64,000 nucleotides of DNA from NCBI GenBank assembly GCA_034401135.1, contig JAWZSP010000002.1, positions 1,860,001 to 1,924,000 on the forward strand, read 5' to 3'. Within the stretch, counting starts at the first letter, position 1. The number at the start of each line of letters is the position of its first letter. The translations under genes were made by a program, and so were the position numbers. Below are positions 30,793 to 42,662 of this stretch, piece after piece. The notes under the pieces are model-generated. The model ran no database searches, was not told where the DNA came from, and was given only the letters and a program-made list of their open reading frames with translations. Source of the stretch: Volutella citrinella (lineage: Eukaryota; Ascomycota; Sordariomycetes; Hypocreales; Nectriaceae).

Positions 30793-33455
30793 ATGGCTGG
30801 GCAATCCACCCTTCGGCACACGCCGGCCGAGGATGCGCTCGCGGCCTTCATCGACAAGTGGTCGAATCTCTTCCGAGGGAGGCTGCGCCGAACCTCCCGC
30901 GCAACGCGGCTGCTCGCCACGCTTGCGCTCGCCGCCTCCATCATCGCAACTGCCGAGGGCGGGCGGCGATGGTGGAAGAAGAGACGGCACGAGCACGAGC
31001 AAGGACGTAAGCTCGTCCGAACAAACTCGTGGCTCCACAACAAGGACGGATCACGCACCATCTACGTGCCCTACAAGGACGGAACCTCCAAGGTGGTCAT
31101 CAATACCACCAAGCCGCTTACATTTGATGCCCATCGCCGCCTCTTCCTCAACCCACCCCGTGTCTCTGGGCTTCGGGATGGGACAGTACCATCCGCGCAG
31201 ACCAAACCCGGTCTCAACCTCGCCTTTCTCCACCAATTCCTGAGCTTGATGAGCATCATGATCCCGAGGTGGTCGAGCAAGGAAGCGGGTCTACTATTTA
31301 GTCACGCCGCCTTTCTAATGTTGCGAACCTATCTGTCACTCGTGGTTGCTCGGCTTGACGGTGAGATTGTAAGAGATCTTGTCGCCGGTAATGGCAAGGC
31401 GTTCATCTTTGGAATTCTCAAGGTACGTGATCAAAGTAGCAACGTGTGTCTTGCCATGTAACTCATCATATTCTTCTAGTGGTGCGGACTCGGCGGCTTC
31501 GCATCGTACACGAATGCCATGATCAAGTTCCTCGAGTCCAAAGTATCAATTGCTTTCCGGACTCGCCTTACACGCTACATCCATGACCTCTACCTCAACG
31601 AGAACATGAACTACTACAAGCTCCACAACCTGGATGGAGGCGTTGGACAAGGCGCGGACCAGTTCATCACACAGGATCTGACCCTGTTCTGCGCCTCAGC
31701 GGCCAACATCTACTCGTCTTTGGGAAAGCCTTTTATCGACCTGTGCGTTTTCAACTACCAGCTCTATCGATCACTGGGACCTCTCGCCCTCACTGGACTT
31801 CTGGGCAACTACTTCTTGACGGCAAGCATATTGCGAAGGCTTTCGCCGCCCTTTGGAAAGCTCAAGGCCGTAGAGGGACGCAAGGAGGGCGACTTCCGAA
31901 GCCTACATGCCCGACTGATAGCCAATGCCGAAGAAGTCGCCTTCTACGGTGGAGCCGATACGGAGAAGACGTTCCTAAACAAGGAGTTCAAGTCGCTCAA
32001 GTCGTGGATGGAGGGCATCTATATGCTGAAGATTCGCTACAATATCCTCGAAGACTTTATCCTCAAGTATAGCTGGAGCGCCTACGGATATCTTCTCTCA
32101 TCCCTGCCCGTCTTTCTGCCTGCGTGGGGAGGCCTTGGCGGAACTGCCGAGATGGCAGAGGCTGGCCAGCGCGGCGGGCGAGAGCGAAATCGCATGAAGG
32201 ATTTCATCACCAACAAGCGACTTATGCTCTCGCTTGCCGATGCCGGTGGACGCATGATGTACTCCATAAAGGACCTCGCAGAACTTGCAGGTTACACCAG
32301 CCGCGTGTACACTCTCATCTCGACACTGCATCGGGTTCATTCCAACGCCTACCACGTTCGGGGCGGTCAGAGTGAGCTCTACTCTCTCTCTGATGTCCAA
32401 GGAACTATCCAGAAAGGGTTTGACGGAGTACGGTTGGAACATGTACCTGTCGTGGCGCCTGGGCTATGGCCGCAGGGTGGCGACGAGCTCATCGAATCGC
32501 TTTCCATTGTCGTTCGTAGTGGAGAACATCTTCTGGTAAGTCCGCCGAGACAGCAGCGGGAGGTTTGAAGCTAACCAATACAGATTTCTGGCCCGAATGG
32601 TGTTGGAAAGACGGCGATTGCACGCATCCTCGCAGGCCTCTGGCCAGTCTACCGAGGCTTGGTCAGCAGACCCAAGGATATAGGCCAAGATGGAATCATG
32701 TTCCTCCCGCAGAGGCCGTATCTCAGTCCCGGAACCCTGCGTGACCAGGTCATTTACCCTGACGGCCACCAGGACATGAGGGAGAAACGCAGATCCGAGG
32801 ACGACCTCCACAGGGTGCTCGAGGAGGCCCGGCTGGGCTATCTCCCTGACCGGGAGGGCGGCTGGGATACACGCAAGGAATGGAAGGATGTGCTCAGTGG
32901 CGGCGAGAAGCAGAGGATGGGATTTGCCCGACTTCTGTACCACGAACCAAAGTATGCCATCATTGACGAGGGTACAAGTGCCGTATCGAGTGATGTCGAG
33001 GGGCTGCTATACGAGACGTGCAAGGAGAAGGGTATCAGTGAGTTCAGCACCTGACAGCGGCCAGATTGGCAAGTTGCCTTTTCCGTACTAACACTCTGGT
33101 AGCTCTCATCACGATTTCCACGCGTGCGTCGCTCAAGAAGTATCACACATTCAACCTCAGCCTCGGAATGGGCGAGCGTGGCGATGAGTGGGAGTTTGAA
33201 CGCATCGGCACTGAGCGCGAGAAGCTGCAGGTCGAGAAGGAGCTCCAGGAGCTCCACGAGCGACTGGCACAGGTGGACGACTGGAAGAAGCGGCGGGACG
33301 AAATCGAGCAGGAGCTCGCGGCGGTCTGGACGGAACAAGGGGAGGTGTTGGACGCTCCCGACTACGTGCAGGCGGAGGCGGAGGCGGAGGTGGAGGTTGA
33401 GAAGCAAGAAGCACAAGCTGTTGCAACAACACGGGATGAAGTCTCTGCGCAGTAG
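30793..33455 (+). CDS. Peroxisomal ABCD half-transporter (PXA1/PXA2 type)
   Basis: Four exons: 30793-31422, 31480-32535, 32584-33037, 33103-33455; introns 57, 48 and 65 nt; 830 residues. ABCD half-transporters pair in the peroxisomal membrane and import long-chain fatty acids or their CoA esters for beta-oxidation. Seen: a basic N-terminus with a hydrophobic segment (residues 41-55), the membrane domain with an EAA-like motif NAEEVAFYGG starting near residue 359, a Walker A GPNGVGKT at 565-572 that opens exon 3, the signature LSGGEKQRM at 666-674, Walker B ending IIDEGTSAVS with D690/E691, and a Glu/Lys-rich coiled tail of about 90 residues. The serine or cysteine usually found after DE in this family is glycine here (G692). 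I cannot decide between PXA1 and PXA2. Confidence 0.92.
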
Positions 33456-36223
33456 ATGGGTGGGTGGACATAGAAATGACGACATGTATGATTAAGTACG
33501 GCGTTATAGGATGCAAACGTATCATCTACCGCTGTTATTTCATGATTTCGGTCGCTTTGACGTTTGGACTGCTGTCTTGCCTTGCTTGCTCACTGATGGT
33601 TGCTTGGTAGACATGTCCTGTGGCCATCCGATGTCTATGATGCCGTCGTCTCATGCCAACTGCAGAGTCACACCGGCCAAACGTCACTGGATCGATGAAC
33701 TCGTTGTCACCCGTGCCCATGGTCTGAGATGCATCGCAGATCAGTCTGATACTGTCTCTTTCCCCTCTGGGAGTTCAGGAGTGCTCAACGCGGCAACTTG
33801 CAAGTCCCTCCCCGAGGCGTATGGCGTGGTTGGTTGGCATTTGATCGGGGCGTCGCCGCGAAACTGGGCTCACCGCAAGACGAATAATCAAAAACAAAAA
33901 CAACCTGCGCGTAATTGTCTTCCCACGCATGCAGTTCACTCTGACCTCGTCGTCTGTGGGCGATCTGAATTGATGTGAACACCTCGGAGCCACGGTGGGA
34001 GCGAAGGCCAATCATGGCGTCGGCCGCACGTCCAGCCAGTTGGCAGTCCGCTCAGGGCGCTGTAGCAGTCTAGCGTTGTTGTACAGTGGTGTGTTGTAGC
34101 ACACAATGGAAAAAAGAGTCCGGGATGGCACCTTCAAGCAGACTGGGTCACTAGCGGCAGGGGGTGGGGCGCTATTCTGCTCACGGGCCTGAGGGGCAAG
34201 ACATGGCGGCAGGGGGCTTTTGCTTCTGCTGCCCAATTTCTTGGGCTGGAAATGACAGGCGGCAGGGCTGGCCACGGCACTAGAACGGTGGAAGCCGACA
34301 GCGGACTTGCCCCCAAGCCCCCCCCAGCCTGGGCGGCCCTCCACTACAGCTACCTTACGCAGCTCTGCCCGTCAGCACCAATGCCGGGCCACCCGCTCGG
34401 GGCGGGCCTCGTAGCGCAGGTTGCAACCACCAGACTAGGTCGGCGGGAGCTATCAATTGCCGCTTCCATCGTGGTGGTGGCCCGATTTGGTCGTTGGAAG
34501 TTGGGCGCTTTGCTTTTTGTCTTCCCTGGCGCCATCTGGTTGATGGGGAGAGCAGCGGAGAAACGAAACGCAGCAAACCGTGCGAGGGATCATCGCTGCC
34601 CCTCTAGCATTGGCTCCTGCTGCATTGCCAGAGCATGAAAGCATCGGATGGGCTGTGCGTACATATGTCACGGATACTTGGATATATTCTGTAGAATATA
34701 TCAGATCAGGCAGGCCGGACAGGTGCTCATCGAGGTGGCAAGGTGCAGATGGATGTATGGATGGATGGATGGCGTGTGCTGGCAGGATGCCGAGGACTGA
34801 CTTCAGCTGGTAGTCTGCTGGATGTGCATGAATGATTCAGCTGCGAGCCCAACGGTGAGGCTGGCGAGGCAAGCTTGGCAAGTATGTCAAAGCTGGTGCT
34901 GATGCTGATGGCGCTGCTGATGCTGCATCACCCGGCACCCAGTCTCCTGTTGACGAACTGATTCATCAATCCATGGCTCCTTCCGTTTGGCTCATACCTG
35001 CGAGGGTTGCGGCTGGCTGGACCCGAACGGCCGTCATGGGCGTCTTTTGTGCCTGGTCATCATCTAGGGCCATGATGACGAGACTCTGTCCCGACTAATT
35101 ATTAGTGCTCCTGTACCTTACTTTGGGCATGCTCCGCCACAGCATCAGCCCAGGCATACCACCCCCGCATCCAAGTCCACCGGTGAGTGAGCAGCAACAT
35201 CCAATGCCCTAGGGCCCCGCGTCGTTGGGGGGGGGCTTCTTTTCTTCCCTTGCTTCTCGCTCGGGGCACGAAACCTTGTTTTGGGTATTGAACCCATTGT
35301 CGCCGGGTCGCCGGTCGTCCAGTTGGTCGGGTTCACCGTTCCGCAACTCGGCCATGCAATGCAAGCGTATCTCTCGCCTACTGTAGGGACGCCAGCGTCG
35401 TGTCTGGGCGTGAACAGGCGGAGTGGCATCTGGCATCAGCGCGACCCAGCGCGGTGGAGATGGGGCGATGGGCTGATGCGTGTCTGACACACTCACTTCC
35501 ATTGTATGCACAGTACGTGGACTACCGCAGCCGAATATCTTAGTCCTGCGGGTTCTGGGACGAAGCATTAGCATTGGAGCTGCATTGAAGCACCTCCCTC
35601 CGTGCGCTGGGGGTGCCGCCCTCCCGATCAGCGCCCTCTCAGCCGTGTTATTTTCGGTGCCGCTGGGCCCTTGTCTTGCCGCCGCCTCTGGCTTCCACCA
35701 TTGAACGCCTGCTTGACCGACCAGTCGGGCGGGCCAGTGGTGCACACTCATCTAACCGTCTCGCCCAATATGCACTCAGTTGCGCAAGCAGGGGGGGGAG
35801 GGGAGGGGAAAGCCACGATGGCATGGCATGAGGTCTAGTGCACTTGTGGCAGTGGTAGTGGCAGTGGCACAGATGGCCACTGGTGGTGAGGTGATGAGAG
35901 CGAGGCAAAAGAAGGCTCTGATGAGGCTCAGCCCGGGCTGGGCAGACATTATGTAGTCCGTCGCGCTCTCGCTCTTGCCCAGCCCGTCCCCCCTCCTCCC
36001 CTCTCTTCTCCCACACCCATCTGTGTCGGTGGGATGTGCATCTGCTGGGACTGCTTCCCTCCTTAATTCATCGCTTGCCTGTCTGGGCTGTGGGAGAGAG
36101 AGAGAGCAGCTTGATCGCCGTTCTTTGACGGCGGTCTGTCCCACACCACTCACTCGCTTCTTAGACCAGCAGGACCTGCGAACCATCTTTCAATCGCCTG
36201 CAAGAGGACGCCGGCGAGATATC
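33456..36223. other. Intergenic region, 2.8 kb
   Basis: Two divergent flanks of no clear coding content. It holds a short (ATGG)n run at about 34748-34772 and GCTGATG-type imperfect repeats near 34890-34925. The last 300 bases are pyrimidine-rich and are the likely leader of the next gene. Confidence 0.5.
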
Positions 36224-37358
36224 ATGAGCCGTGGTCACTCGAGGGGCCATGGCTCCATGAGCTCGCGCCTTTCAATGGCCGGCGTTGGTTCCATGCCTGT
36301 CATCGACGAGCACGAGGTTGCCCGGAGCCCAGCCGTGCTGATGCCCTCGATGCCGCTCCGGGTCCCCCAGAGGGCAGCGCGCCGCTTCCCAACCCCGTCA
36401 ATACCTGGCAGCGCCGGATCAGAAGCTGGTTCCAGCACCACCCAGGGATCCAATGGTGGACTCTCGCCTCCTTACGTCCCCCCATATGCTGTGGCGCCTC
36501 TCATTCACCACCCGCCGTCACTGAGGAGCCCACCGCCACCGAGCTACAAGGACGAGCTCGACACTGATACCACCGTTAGCGAGTCAGTGGTATCCAAGGG
36601 CCGGAGGTGCTGGTTTAGGCTCGGGATGATAGTCTTGATCATCGCCATGCTGAGCGTAGGGCTGGGAGTCGGATTGACATTGGGGCTGAAGAACCAGTGA
36701 GTGCCGCGAGTTGAACCAAAGCATCTGGATGGGGCAGTAGTCTGACGGATCGACGAGTAGGAAATCACTGCCCAGCGACTCCAACTCGAGTTTTCCAGGG
36801 GGATCCTACTCCTTTGAAACCGACATTAAAACGAGCAGCTCGGGGTGCACCTCCAACAGGGATGCCTGGCGCTGCAACATCTACAGCAATGATGCCGCTA
36901 CCAACTTGACCACCTTCTTCTGGGTCATAGCTCGCACCAATTCCTCCCACTTCACCATCTCATCCAACGACAACCCGATATCACCATCCTTCAAGGACCG
37001 CCCCGTTTCTTTCGTCGACGCGGGCAGCCCCGATGAGCGTCTGCGCTTCTCCTTCACCACCCAGAAGCTCGAGGTGCCGGGCGAGGTGACTGTGACAAGC
37101 CGCGCCAAGAAGTGCACCTTTGACAACATCCAGTTCGAGGCCACGCTCTGGACCCGGCGGAAGGGCCAGGGGTCGCCCGAAGAGGCGCACAAGGACGTCA
37201 AGTTTGGGCCCTGGCCCGGCGACATCGAGATTGTGCAGCGCAAAGAGGCCAAGCAGGGCTCTCCCGTGTGCGAGGACAGCAATGGTAATGTTATTGCTGA
37301 CGTCCAGGCCGGCTCCGAGGACTGCGAGTGCCGATTTGCAAACTATAATGGCAGTTGA
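36224..37358 (+). CDS. Single-pass membrane protein with Cys-containing ectodomain, unknown function
   Basis: Two exons, 36224-36696 and 36761-37358, intron 64 nt; 356 residues. The first 130 residues are disordered and Ser/Pro-rich (a cytosolic tail with repeated PP..Y-like sites such as PPPPSY), then a basic stretch KGRRC and one strong membrane helix (about residues 133-154, ending GLGVGLTLGL). The remaining 200 residues form a probable extracellular or lumenal domain with several N-x-S/T sites and cysteines (SSSGC, WRCNI, KKCTF, PVCED, DCECRF). The architecture is common among Sordariomycete conserved hypothetical proteins, but I do not know a function. The frame runs further upstream to 35975, but that part looks like a leader; the ATG at 36224 was chosen. 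Confidence 0.8.
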
Positions 37359-37719
37359 TCCCTGATATCTTTCGTGCGCCGTTTCAACGGGCTTCAGGCC
37401 GGGTGCTCTAATTGGGGGACGGCGGAAGTTGTCGCGGATCGAGCCGAGAGATGATGGCAGAGAGCGACGGAAGTGAATGATACCCAAGTCAACGACACCA
37501 CTTGGTGTGGTCTAATTGTCGACTTTCTAAATATGATGACGCATTCATGTGTATATGAGCAGACAGATCTTCATTCTTGGCTGTGGTAATGGTAATATGG
37601 CACAACCCACTCAAGACAATTCGTCGCAAGAAACCCCCAAAAAATAGAAGAAGAAAGATAAAAAAGCAGGTCAAATGTTAGGCATAATAAAATGACCAAG
37701 ACAAGACGGCCAAGGCATA
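37359..37719. other. Intergenic spacer
   Basis: An AT-rich 3' flank of two convergent units. Nothing else is seen. Confidence 0.55.
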
Positions 37720-38935
37720 TCACTTGATAGCAGGCTGGCCGAAACACTTGCAATAATTCGAGGAGAAAATGGGTTGGCCACGGTTGGGAGGTCGTGATGT
37801 GAATTGCCTGTTCAAAAGCTCGCTTCGCCGTGGCGCTGCTGCTTTCTGATCCTCTCGCTTGTTGACCCAGTCGCTGCTCTTGGATGCTCTGAACGTTGCC
37901 GAAGATCCGCGGGGCTGCTCGGTAAGAATTCTTTCCTGTACGCTCAATGGGGAGTCTAGGGGGCCTATTCGGCTTCGGTGATAGATGCTGTTGGCATCGA
38001 GGCCAACATGTACGCCCTGGCAAGTTTCGAACTGGTCGACTTCTGACAGAAGATGCTCTAATCGGCCGATTTGCTCTGCTTTGTTGAGCTCGGTGTTGAA
38101 TTGCGGTTTACTTGCTGGAACGGGGCTTGACAACAAACTTCGGAGGCCCCTTGGAAGATTTCGATCCTGTATTATTAGTTTGCTGAGGTGAGAGAGAAAC
38201 ACAGCATTCCCAGACGCCTGGTTGAACTCTGGTTGGGGAAATCCAGTTTCCAAAGACACCGCACAAGTGAGATCTCCGTATTCCAAATATTCGAGAAGAC
38301 GATGCTAAGATCCTTGCGATTGTTTGGCCCCTAGTGGACGTCAAGGACGTACTCAGGTTCTTCGCCATTCGCTCTTCGGTGACAAATTCCGCCAGCTCGT
38401 TGATGTCCTAATTTCGGACCGTGTGAGAGGCACCGTCGTAATTCGAGCGCCACTTGGATTCCGGCTCGGCATTGACGTTCTCACCGATCATTCTGCTTGT
38501 GTTACGCAGGCTGGCCTGTCCCAGAGATGCGCAGCTCGTATGGGGAATGTTCCATCAAATGCTGCCGTTGGAAAAATACGGGGCAAGGCAATCCTAATTG
38601 TATAGAATAACAGTGACATCTCCACGGATGAAAGCGCCTTCTATGGTCCGTAGGTTTCGGATGTACCGCAAGGGGTTGGGATGGACCATGACTTTGGTAT
38701 CGACTTTCGATGGGTCAAGCGGACTGTCTCTTGTTGGTGCGGAAGCGTCGGGGGATAAATAACCAATTCACAGCGTAGTAGTCGTCGCCCGGGGATTCTA
38801 CTCTGGTGATGATTAGATCACAACTTCACGAGTTGCGATGGGTGCAATTGACGTCAAGCCCCACAAAGAATGCAATGTGCGGTCTGAGGGTCTGAACCAG
38901 CGGCTTTTCAACCACAAAGAGTAGCGGGCCCTGAT
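37720..38935 (-). pseudogene. Decayed protein-coding gene, family unknown
   Basis: Read right to left, a protein-like frame runs from about 38935 to 38330 but is cut by stops at 38826-38828 (TGA), 38594-38596 (TAG), 38555-38557 (TGA) and 38408-38410 (TAG), and needs a one-base shift at the G5/C5 run 38750-38754 to join DDYYAVNWLFIP to the next segment. Between stops the text is clearly non-random (VDTKVMVHPNPLRYIRN, TIEGAFIRGDVTVIL, ESKWRSNYDGASHTVRN, DINELAEFVTEERMAKNL). After a second frame change near 38330 a 189-codon frame stays open to 37720 (EYGDLTCAVSLETGFPQP, LEHLLSEVDQFETCQG). The four stops can each come from a single C-to-T change of CAG, CAA or CGA. I do not recognise the family. 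Introns could explain one of the breaks but not all. Confidence 0.6.
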
Positions 38936-40899
38936 ACGGTGGGGTTCTCATTGTCGCGAGGCTCATCAGCCCATGAATTGAGTCTGTTGTTTTTAGGTCG
39001 AATGACGACTAGGTTGATGAGGCAGCAAAAGAACCATTGAAGCGTTGAAATCGCAATTGGAGCCAAAGGTGCGACAGAATGAAGTCCAACTCGGGACATT
39101 GAAACATTCTGCTTCTTCCGCTGAGCATGGCTTCGTCGAACCCAATTGGCGTGCTTCTGCTGGCTCGTGGTGTTTTGTGGTCGGGCTAGGATAATAAAAT
39201 GACCATCGGGTCCTTGGCTTCATGGATGATGGTCAGCGACTGGTGCGGGAGTTGGGACGCCACACTTCTAGTAGCTCCACAAGGCAGCAGGAGACTACAA
39301 TTAACCGCTCCTATCGGATTCAGGCTAAATTGTGGTTTCGCCGTCGCGGCGTTAATTCGGTTGCGTGTCCACTAAGAATATGTCATGTTTCTCCGCCTGG
39401 TGGGACCTCAACTGAAGGAAGCCCCATCCATCTTCATGATGGCGACTGGAGACTGGGCTTGCGAAAGCCAACGATAGGAGAAGAAGAGCCTCCAGCTTAG
39501 TATGACGTGGAGCGGAAAACGCGTTATTCCCCGACAGGTGTTTTCAGTTCATGCGACGAAGGAGGGCTGGCCTAAGCTGGAGATGGAATGGCGCTCCATC
39601 CCGCGTGCAGGACCAGTCTGCCGCATCAATCAGAAGCCTAGGTAGGAAGCCGCCGTTTAAACGCACAAATGAGAGTGTCGGGGACTCGGGTCTCGCCCAC
39701 CCGTTGTCACAGGTGAGGGGGGACCAAGGGGACCTGCATTGTCGGACGTCTCGGTGTCGGTGACACGCCGCACCACGCATGGACGGGCCGTTTGGCAGGG
39801 TTGAACCATGGCGCGCCCAGGTTTCCCCTCACGGATTCAGATGGCGAAGCGTGTCATGAGGGCAGCGCAACATCTCGCTTGGGAATGGATTTGTCATTAG
39901 TGTTTTGCATGACCTTCGGGGCTTCTAGGAGGGGGCTGAGCTATTTGAGGCTTTCGATCTGAACCTGTTACCCTATGTTAGAATATGAGCGGCTTTGAGC
40001 CACTGGTATTGGCGATGATGGCGACGGACGGACCAGCCTGGTGGATTTGCGGGTCGCTGGGCGTGTTGGGCCAATGTTCCCATTACCCGGGCCAGTTGGA
40101 TAGCCTATATTTCTGCTTCGAGAACAATTGCCAAAAATCAAGATGCGGAGTACGGTGTGAGGAGTGCCTCGAACTTGACTCTGTTTCACTCCGTGGTAAC
40201 CTGCCAGTGTGCCTTCCTAATTTGCGTGGCTGGCACCCAAGGTAAGAACGGTGAAGGTGCTGGGAAGGGGCAGGTGTGTGCCTGCTCCTTACATCGTGAG
40301 ATCATGTGTTCCTCCGTCTAACCCCCAGGACGTCACCTTCCCACCGTACGTAGCTCTGCCACACACCCCTGCGATGGTATTCTCGCCCTTGGCCCTTCGA
40401 GATAGGGTGGAACCGTGGAACCGCGCCGGATGAATTGCATCCCCCCCCACAAGTCGAAAGGCGGCGCTCAATGCGACGACCTCGTCTGGGTGGGACCACA
40501 CCAAGAGCTTAGCGCACCCCAAGCCATGGCCCTGCCTGGCCACACCCACGATTATTCGGCCGCGTCTTGCCCGGCGCCCGCGGCTGCAGTCTCGCTCTCT
40601 CTTGGATGCTGGACACAAGTTCCTTGTTTGGCCAACTCAGCTCATGGGGTGTCGGGTTGCGTCCAGGACGAGCCAACTTGAGGTGTCGGGCTATCGGCGC
40701 CCCAGGACCCCATCCCCGCTGTTGCTGCGGCGAGTGAGGGGGGTCGACAGGAAGCGCAGGCGACGCTGGACCAGCTACTTAAATACGTCGTCTCTGCCAA
40801 TGTCGTGGCCGTTCTTCTGCTCGCTCTCTTCCCTCCCTACTCCCTCATCTGTCGCAACCCTCTTTCCATCTTCCCTCAGTCCCAGTCAACGTCGCAACA
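38936..40899. other. Intergenic region, 2 kb
   Basis: The left part may contain further remains of the decayed gene: minus-strand segments near 38940-39220 read RPKNNRLNSWADEPRDNENP and EEAECFNVPSWTSFCRTFG in different frames. The rest shows no gene. The right end is the xylose reductase promoter, with a TTAAATAC TATA-like element at about 40779-40786. Confidence 0.45.
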
Positions 40900-42220
40900 A
40901 TGGTGCCCGTTCCCAACATCAAGCTCAACAGCGGCTATGAGATGCCCCAGGTTGGCTTCGGCCTCTGGAAGGTTGACAATGCCACCTGTGCCGACACTGT
41001 CTACAACGCCATCAAGGCTGGATACCGCCTCTTTGACGGCGCCTGTGGTACGTGAGCCCCTCGAAGAAGGCCCTCTTCCTTTCTTCCTCTTGCCGTGTTC
41101 ATCATGACTTCTACCCCTCCTGCTGTCGACGGGCTAGCCGACCCCTGCTCGTCGCTCCCACTTACACCGGGAAAATGCAGCCCCTCGCCCCCACCCGTCA
41201 TGCTTGGCCTCCGCCACATGAATACCCCGCCAAAAATTGTTTTGGGGGGTGAGAGGGAGGGGGCCCGATTGCTTTAGCCTCATGTCGCGTCAGTCCTTGT
41301 CAATTATTCTAACCCGTGACGTGAATAGATTATGGAAACGAGAAGGAGTGCGGTGAGGGTGTTGCCCGTGCCATCAAGGACGGCCTCGTCAAGCGTGAGG
41401 AGCTCTTCATTGTCTCCAAGCTATGGCAGACCTTCCATGACAAGGAGCGTGTTGAGCCCATCACCCGCCGCCAGCTTGCCGACTGGCAGATTGACTACTT
41501 CGACCTCTTCCTGATCCACTTCCCCGTCGCTCTCGAGTACGTCGACCCCGAGGTCCGCTACCCTCCCGGCTGGCACTACGATGGCGTCAGTGAGGTCCGC
41601 TGGAGCAAGGCCACCAACCAAGAGACCTGGGAGGCCATGGAGGATCTCGTTGGCAAGGGCCTGGCCAAGTCGATTGGTATCTCCAACTTCCAGGCCCAGA
41701 CCATCTACGACATGCTCAAGTATGCCAAGATCCGTCCTGCTACCCTTCAGATTGAGCTGCACCCCTACCTGCAGCAGGATGAGCTCGTCCGCCTGGCCAA
41801 GGCTGAGGGCATTGTCGTCACTGCCTACTCCTCCTTCGGCCCCACTGGCTTCATCGAGCTCGACATGGACCGCGCCAAGTCCGCCTCGCCTCTGATGCAG
41901 CACGAGGTCTTCACCGGAATGGCTGAGAAGTACAACAAGACCCCGGCTCAGGTTCTCCTTCGATGGGCTACCCAGCGCGGCCTTGCCGTCATCCCCAAGA
42001 CCACCCGCCCCGCCGTCATGGAGCAGAACCTTGACTGCACTGCCTTCGACATTGATGAGGAGGACCTGGCCCGCATTGCCAAGATGGACCTTCACATGAA
42101 GTTCAACCAGCCTACCAACGTGAGTTATTTCGATCCCAGTTGCCTCATGCTTGAATTTTTATCGCTAACGCGTATTCACTACAGTACTTCGACACTGAGA
42201 ACCTCTGGATCTTCGGTTAA
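40900..42220 (+). CDS. xyl1: NAD(P)H-dependent D-xylose reductase (aldo-keto reductase)
   Basis: Three exons, 40900-41047, 41329-42119, 42185-42220; introns 281 and 65 nt; 324 residues. It reduces D-xylose to xylitol (and L-arabinose to L-arabitol) in the cytosol, the first step of fungal pentose catabolism. The AKR catalytic tetrad is present: D46, Y51, K80 and H113 in FDGACDYGNE, FIVSKLW and FLIHFP. The coenzyme-binding end IPKTTRP and the C-terminus [11 protein letters not shown] also fit. From memory, the first 110 residues are nearly the same as the Trichoderma enzyme, which supports a hypocrealean host. The 36-nt last exon codes for just the C-terminal loop. The first intron is unusually long and contains a GGCTAAA element, the binding sequence of the xylanolytic regulator XlnR/Xyr1. 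Confidence 0.95.
41273..41279 (-). promoter_or_regulatory. GGCTAAA, candidate XlnR/Xyr1 site in intron 1 of xyl1
   Basis: TTTAGCC on the plus strand, GGCTAAA on the minus. It matches the published XlnR consensus exactly but lies in the first intron, not the promoter. A 7-mer can occur by chance. Confidence 0.35.
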
Positions 42221-42662
42221 GAGTCAACGCAATGATGAAATGCCACGAAAAATGACTTTGCTTTGGGATATGGTTTTTTTTTGGCGTTTTTTAATACTTG
42301 GAAGTCTGTGTGTATCGTGCCACCCCAGAGACGTCATGGGGGTCCCTGCCATAGAATACAAACAAACAGTATCGAAGCTGTTGCCAAAAGATCATCTGTA
42401 ACTAAACCCAGTGATGTGCCCCAATCTCAAATCAACGGCTTGTCGCCTGGAGCCCAAAGCCCACCTGGCCTGGAGCTCGGACGAGCAAAGTCTACTACGC
42501 GGCTTCGAGGACGAACAGTCACCCTCAACGGGCCCCGCAAGAATTCATAACTGTGTGTTTTTGTTCTTTCATTGCCGAATACTTGAATCCTGTCTGAACA
42601 ACGCCGACCAACGCCATGCTGTCATCACCAAACGTGACTCTTCCCAAGAAGGGATCTGCTGC
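42221..42662. other. Convergent intergenic spacer
   Basis: The 3' flanks of xyl1 and SDS22. I see nothing else. Confidence 0.6.
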
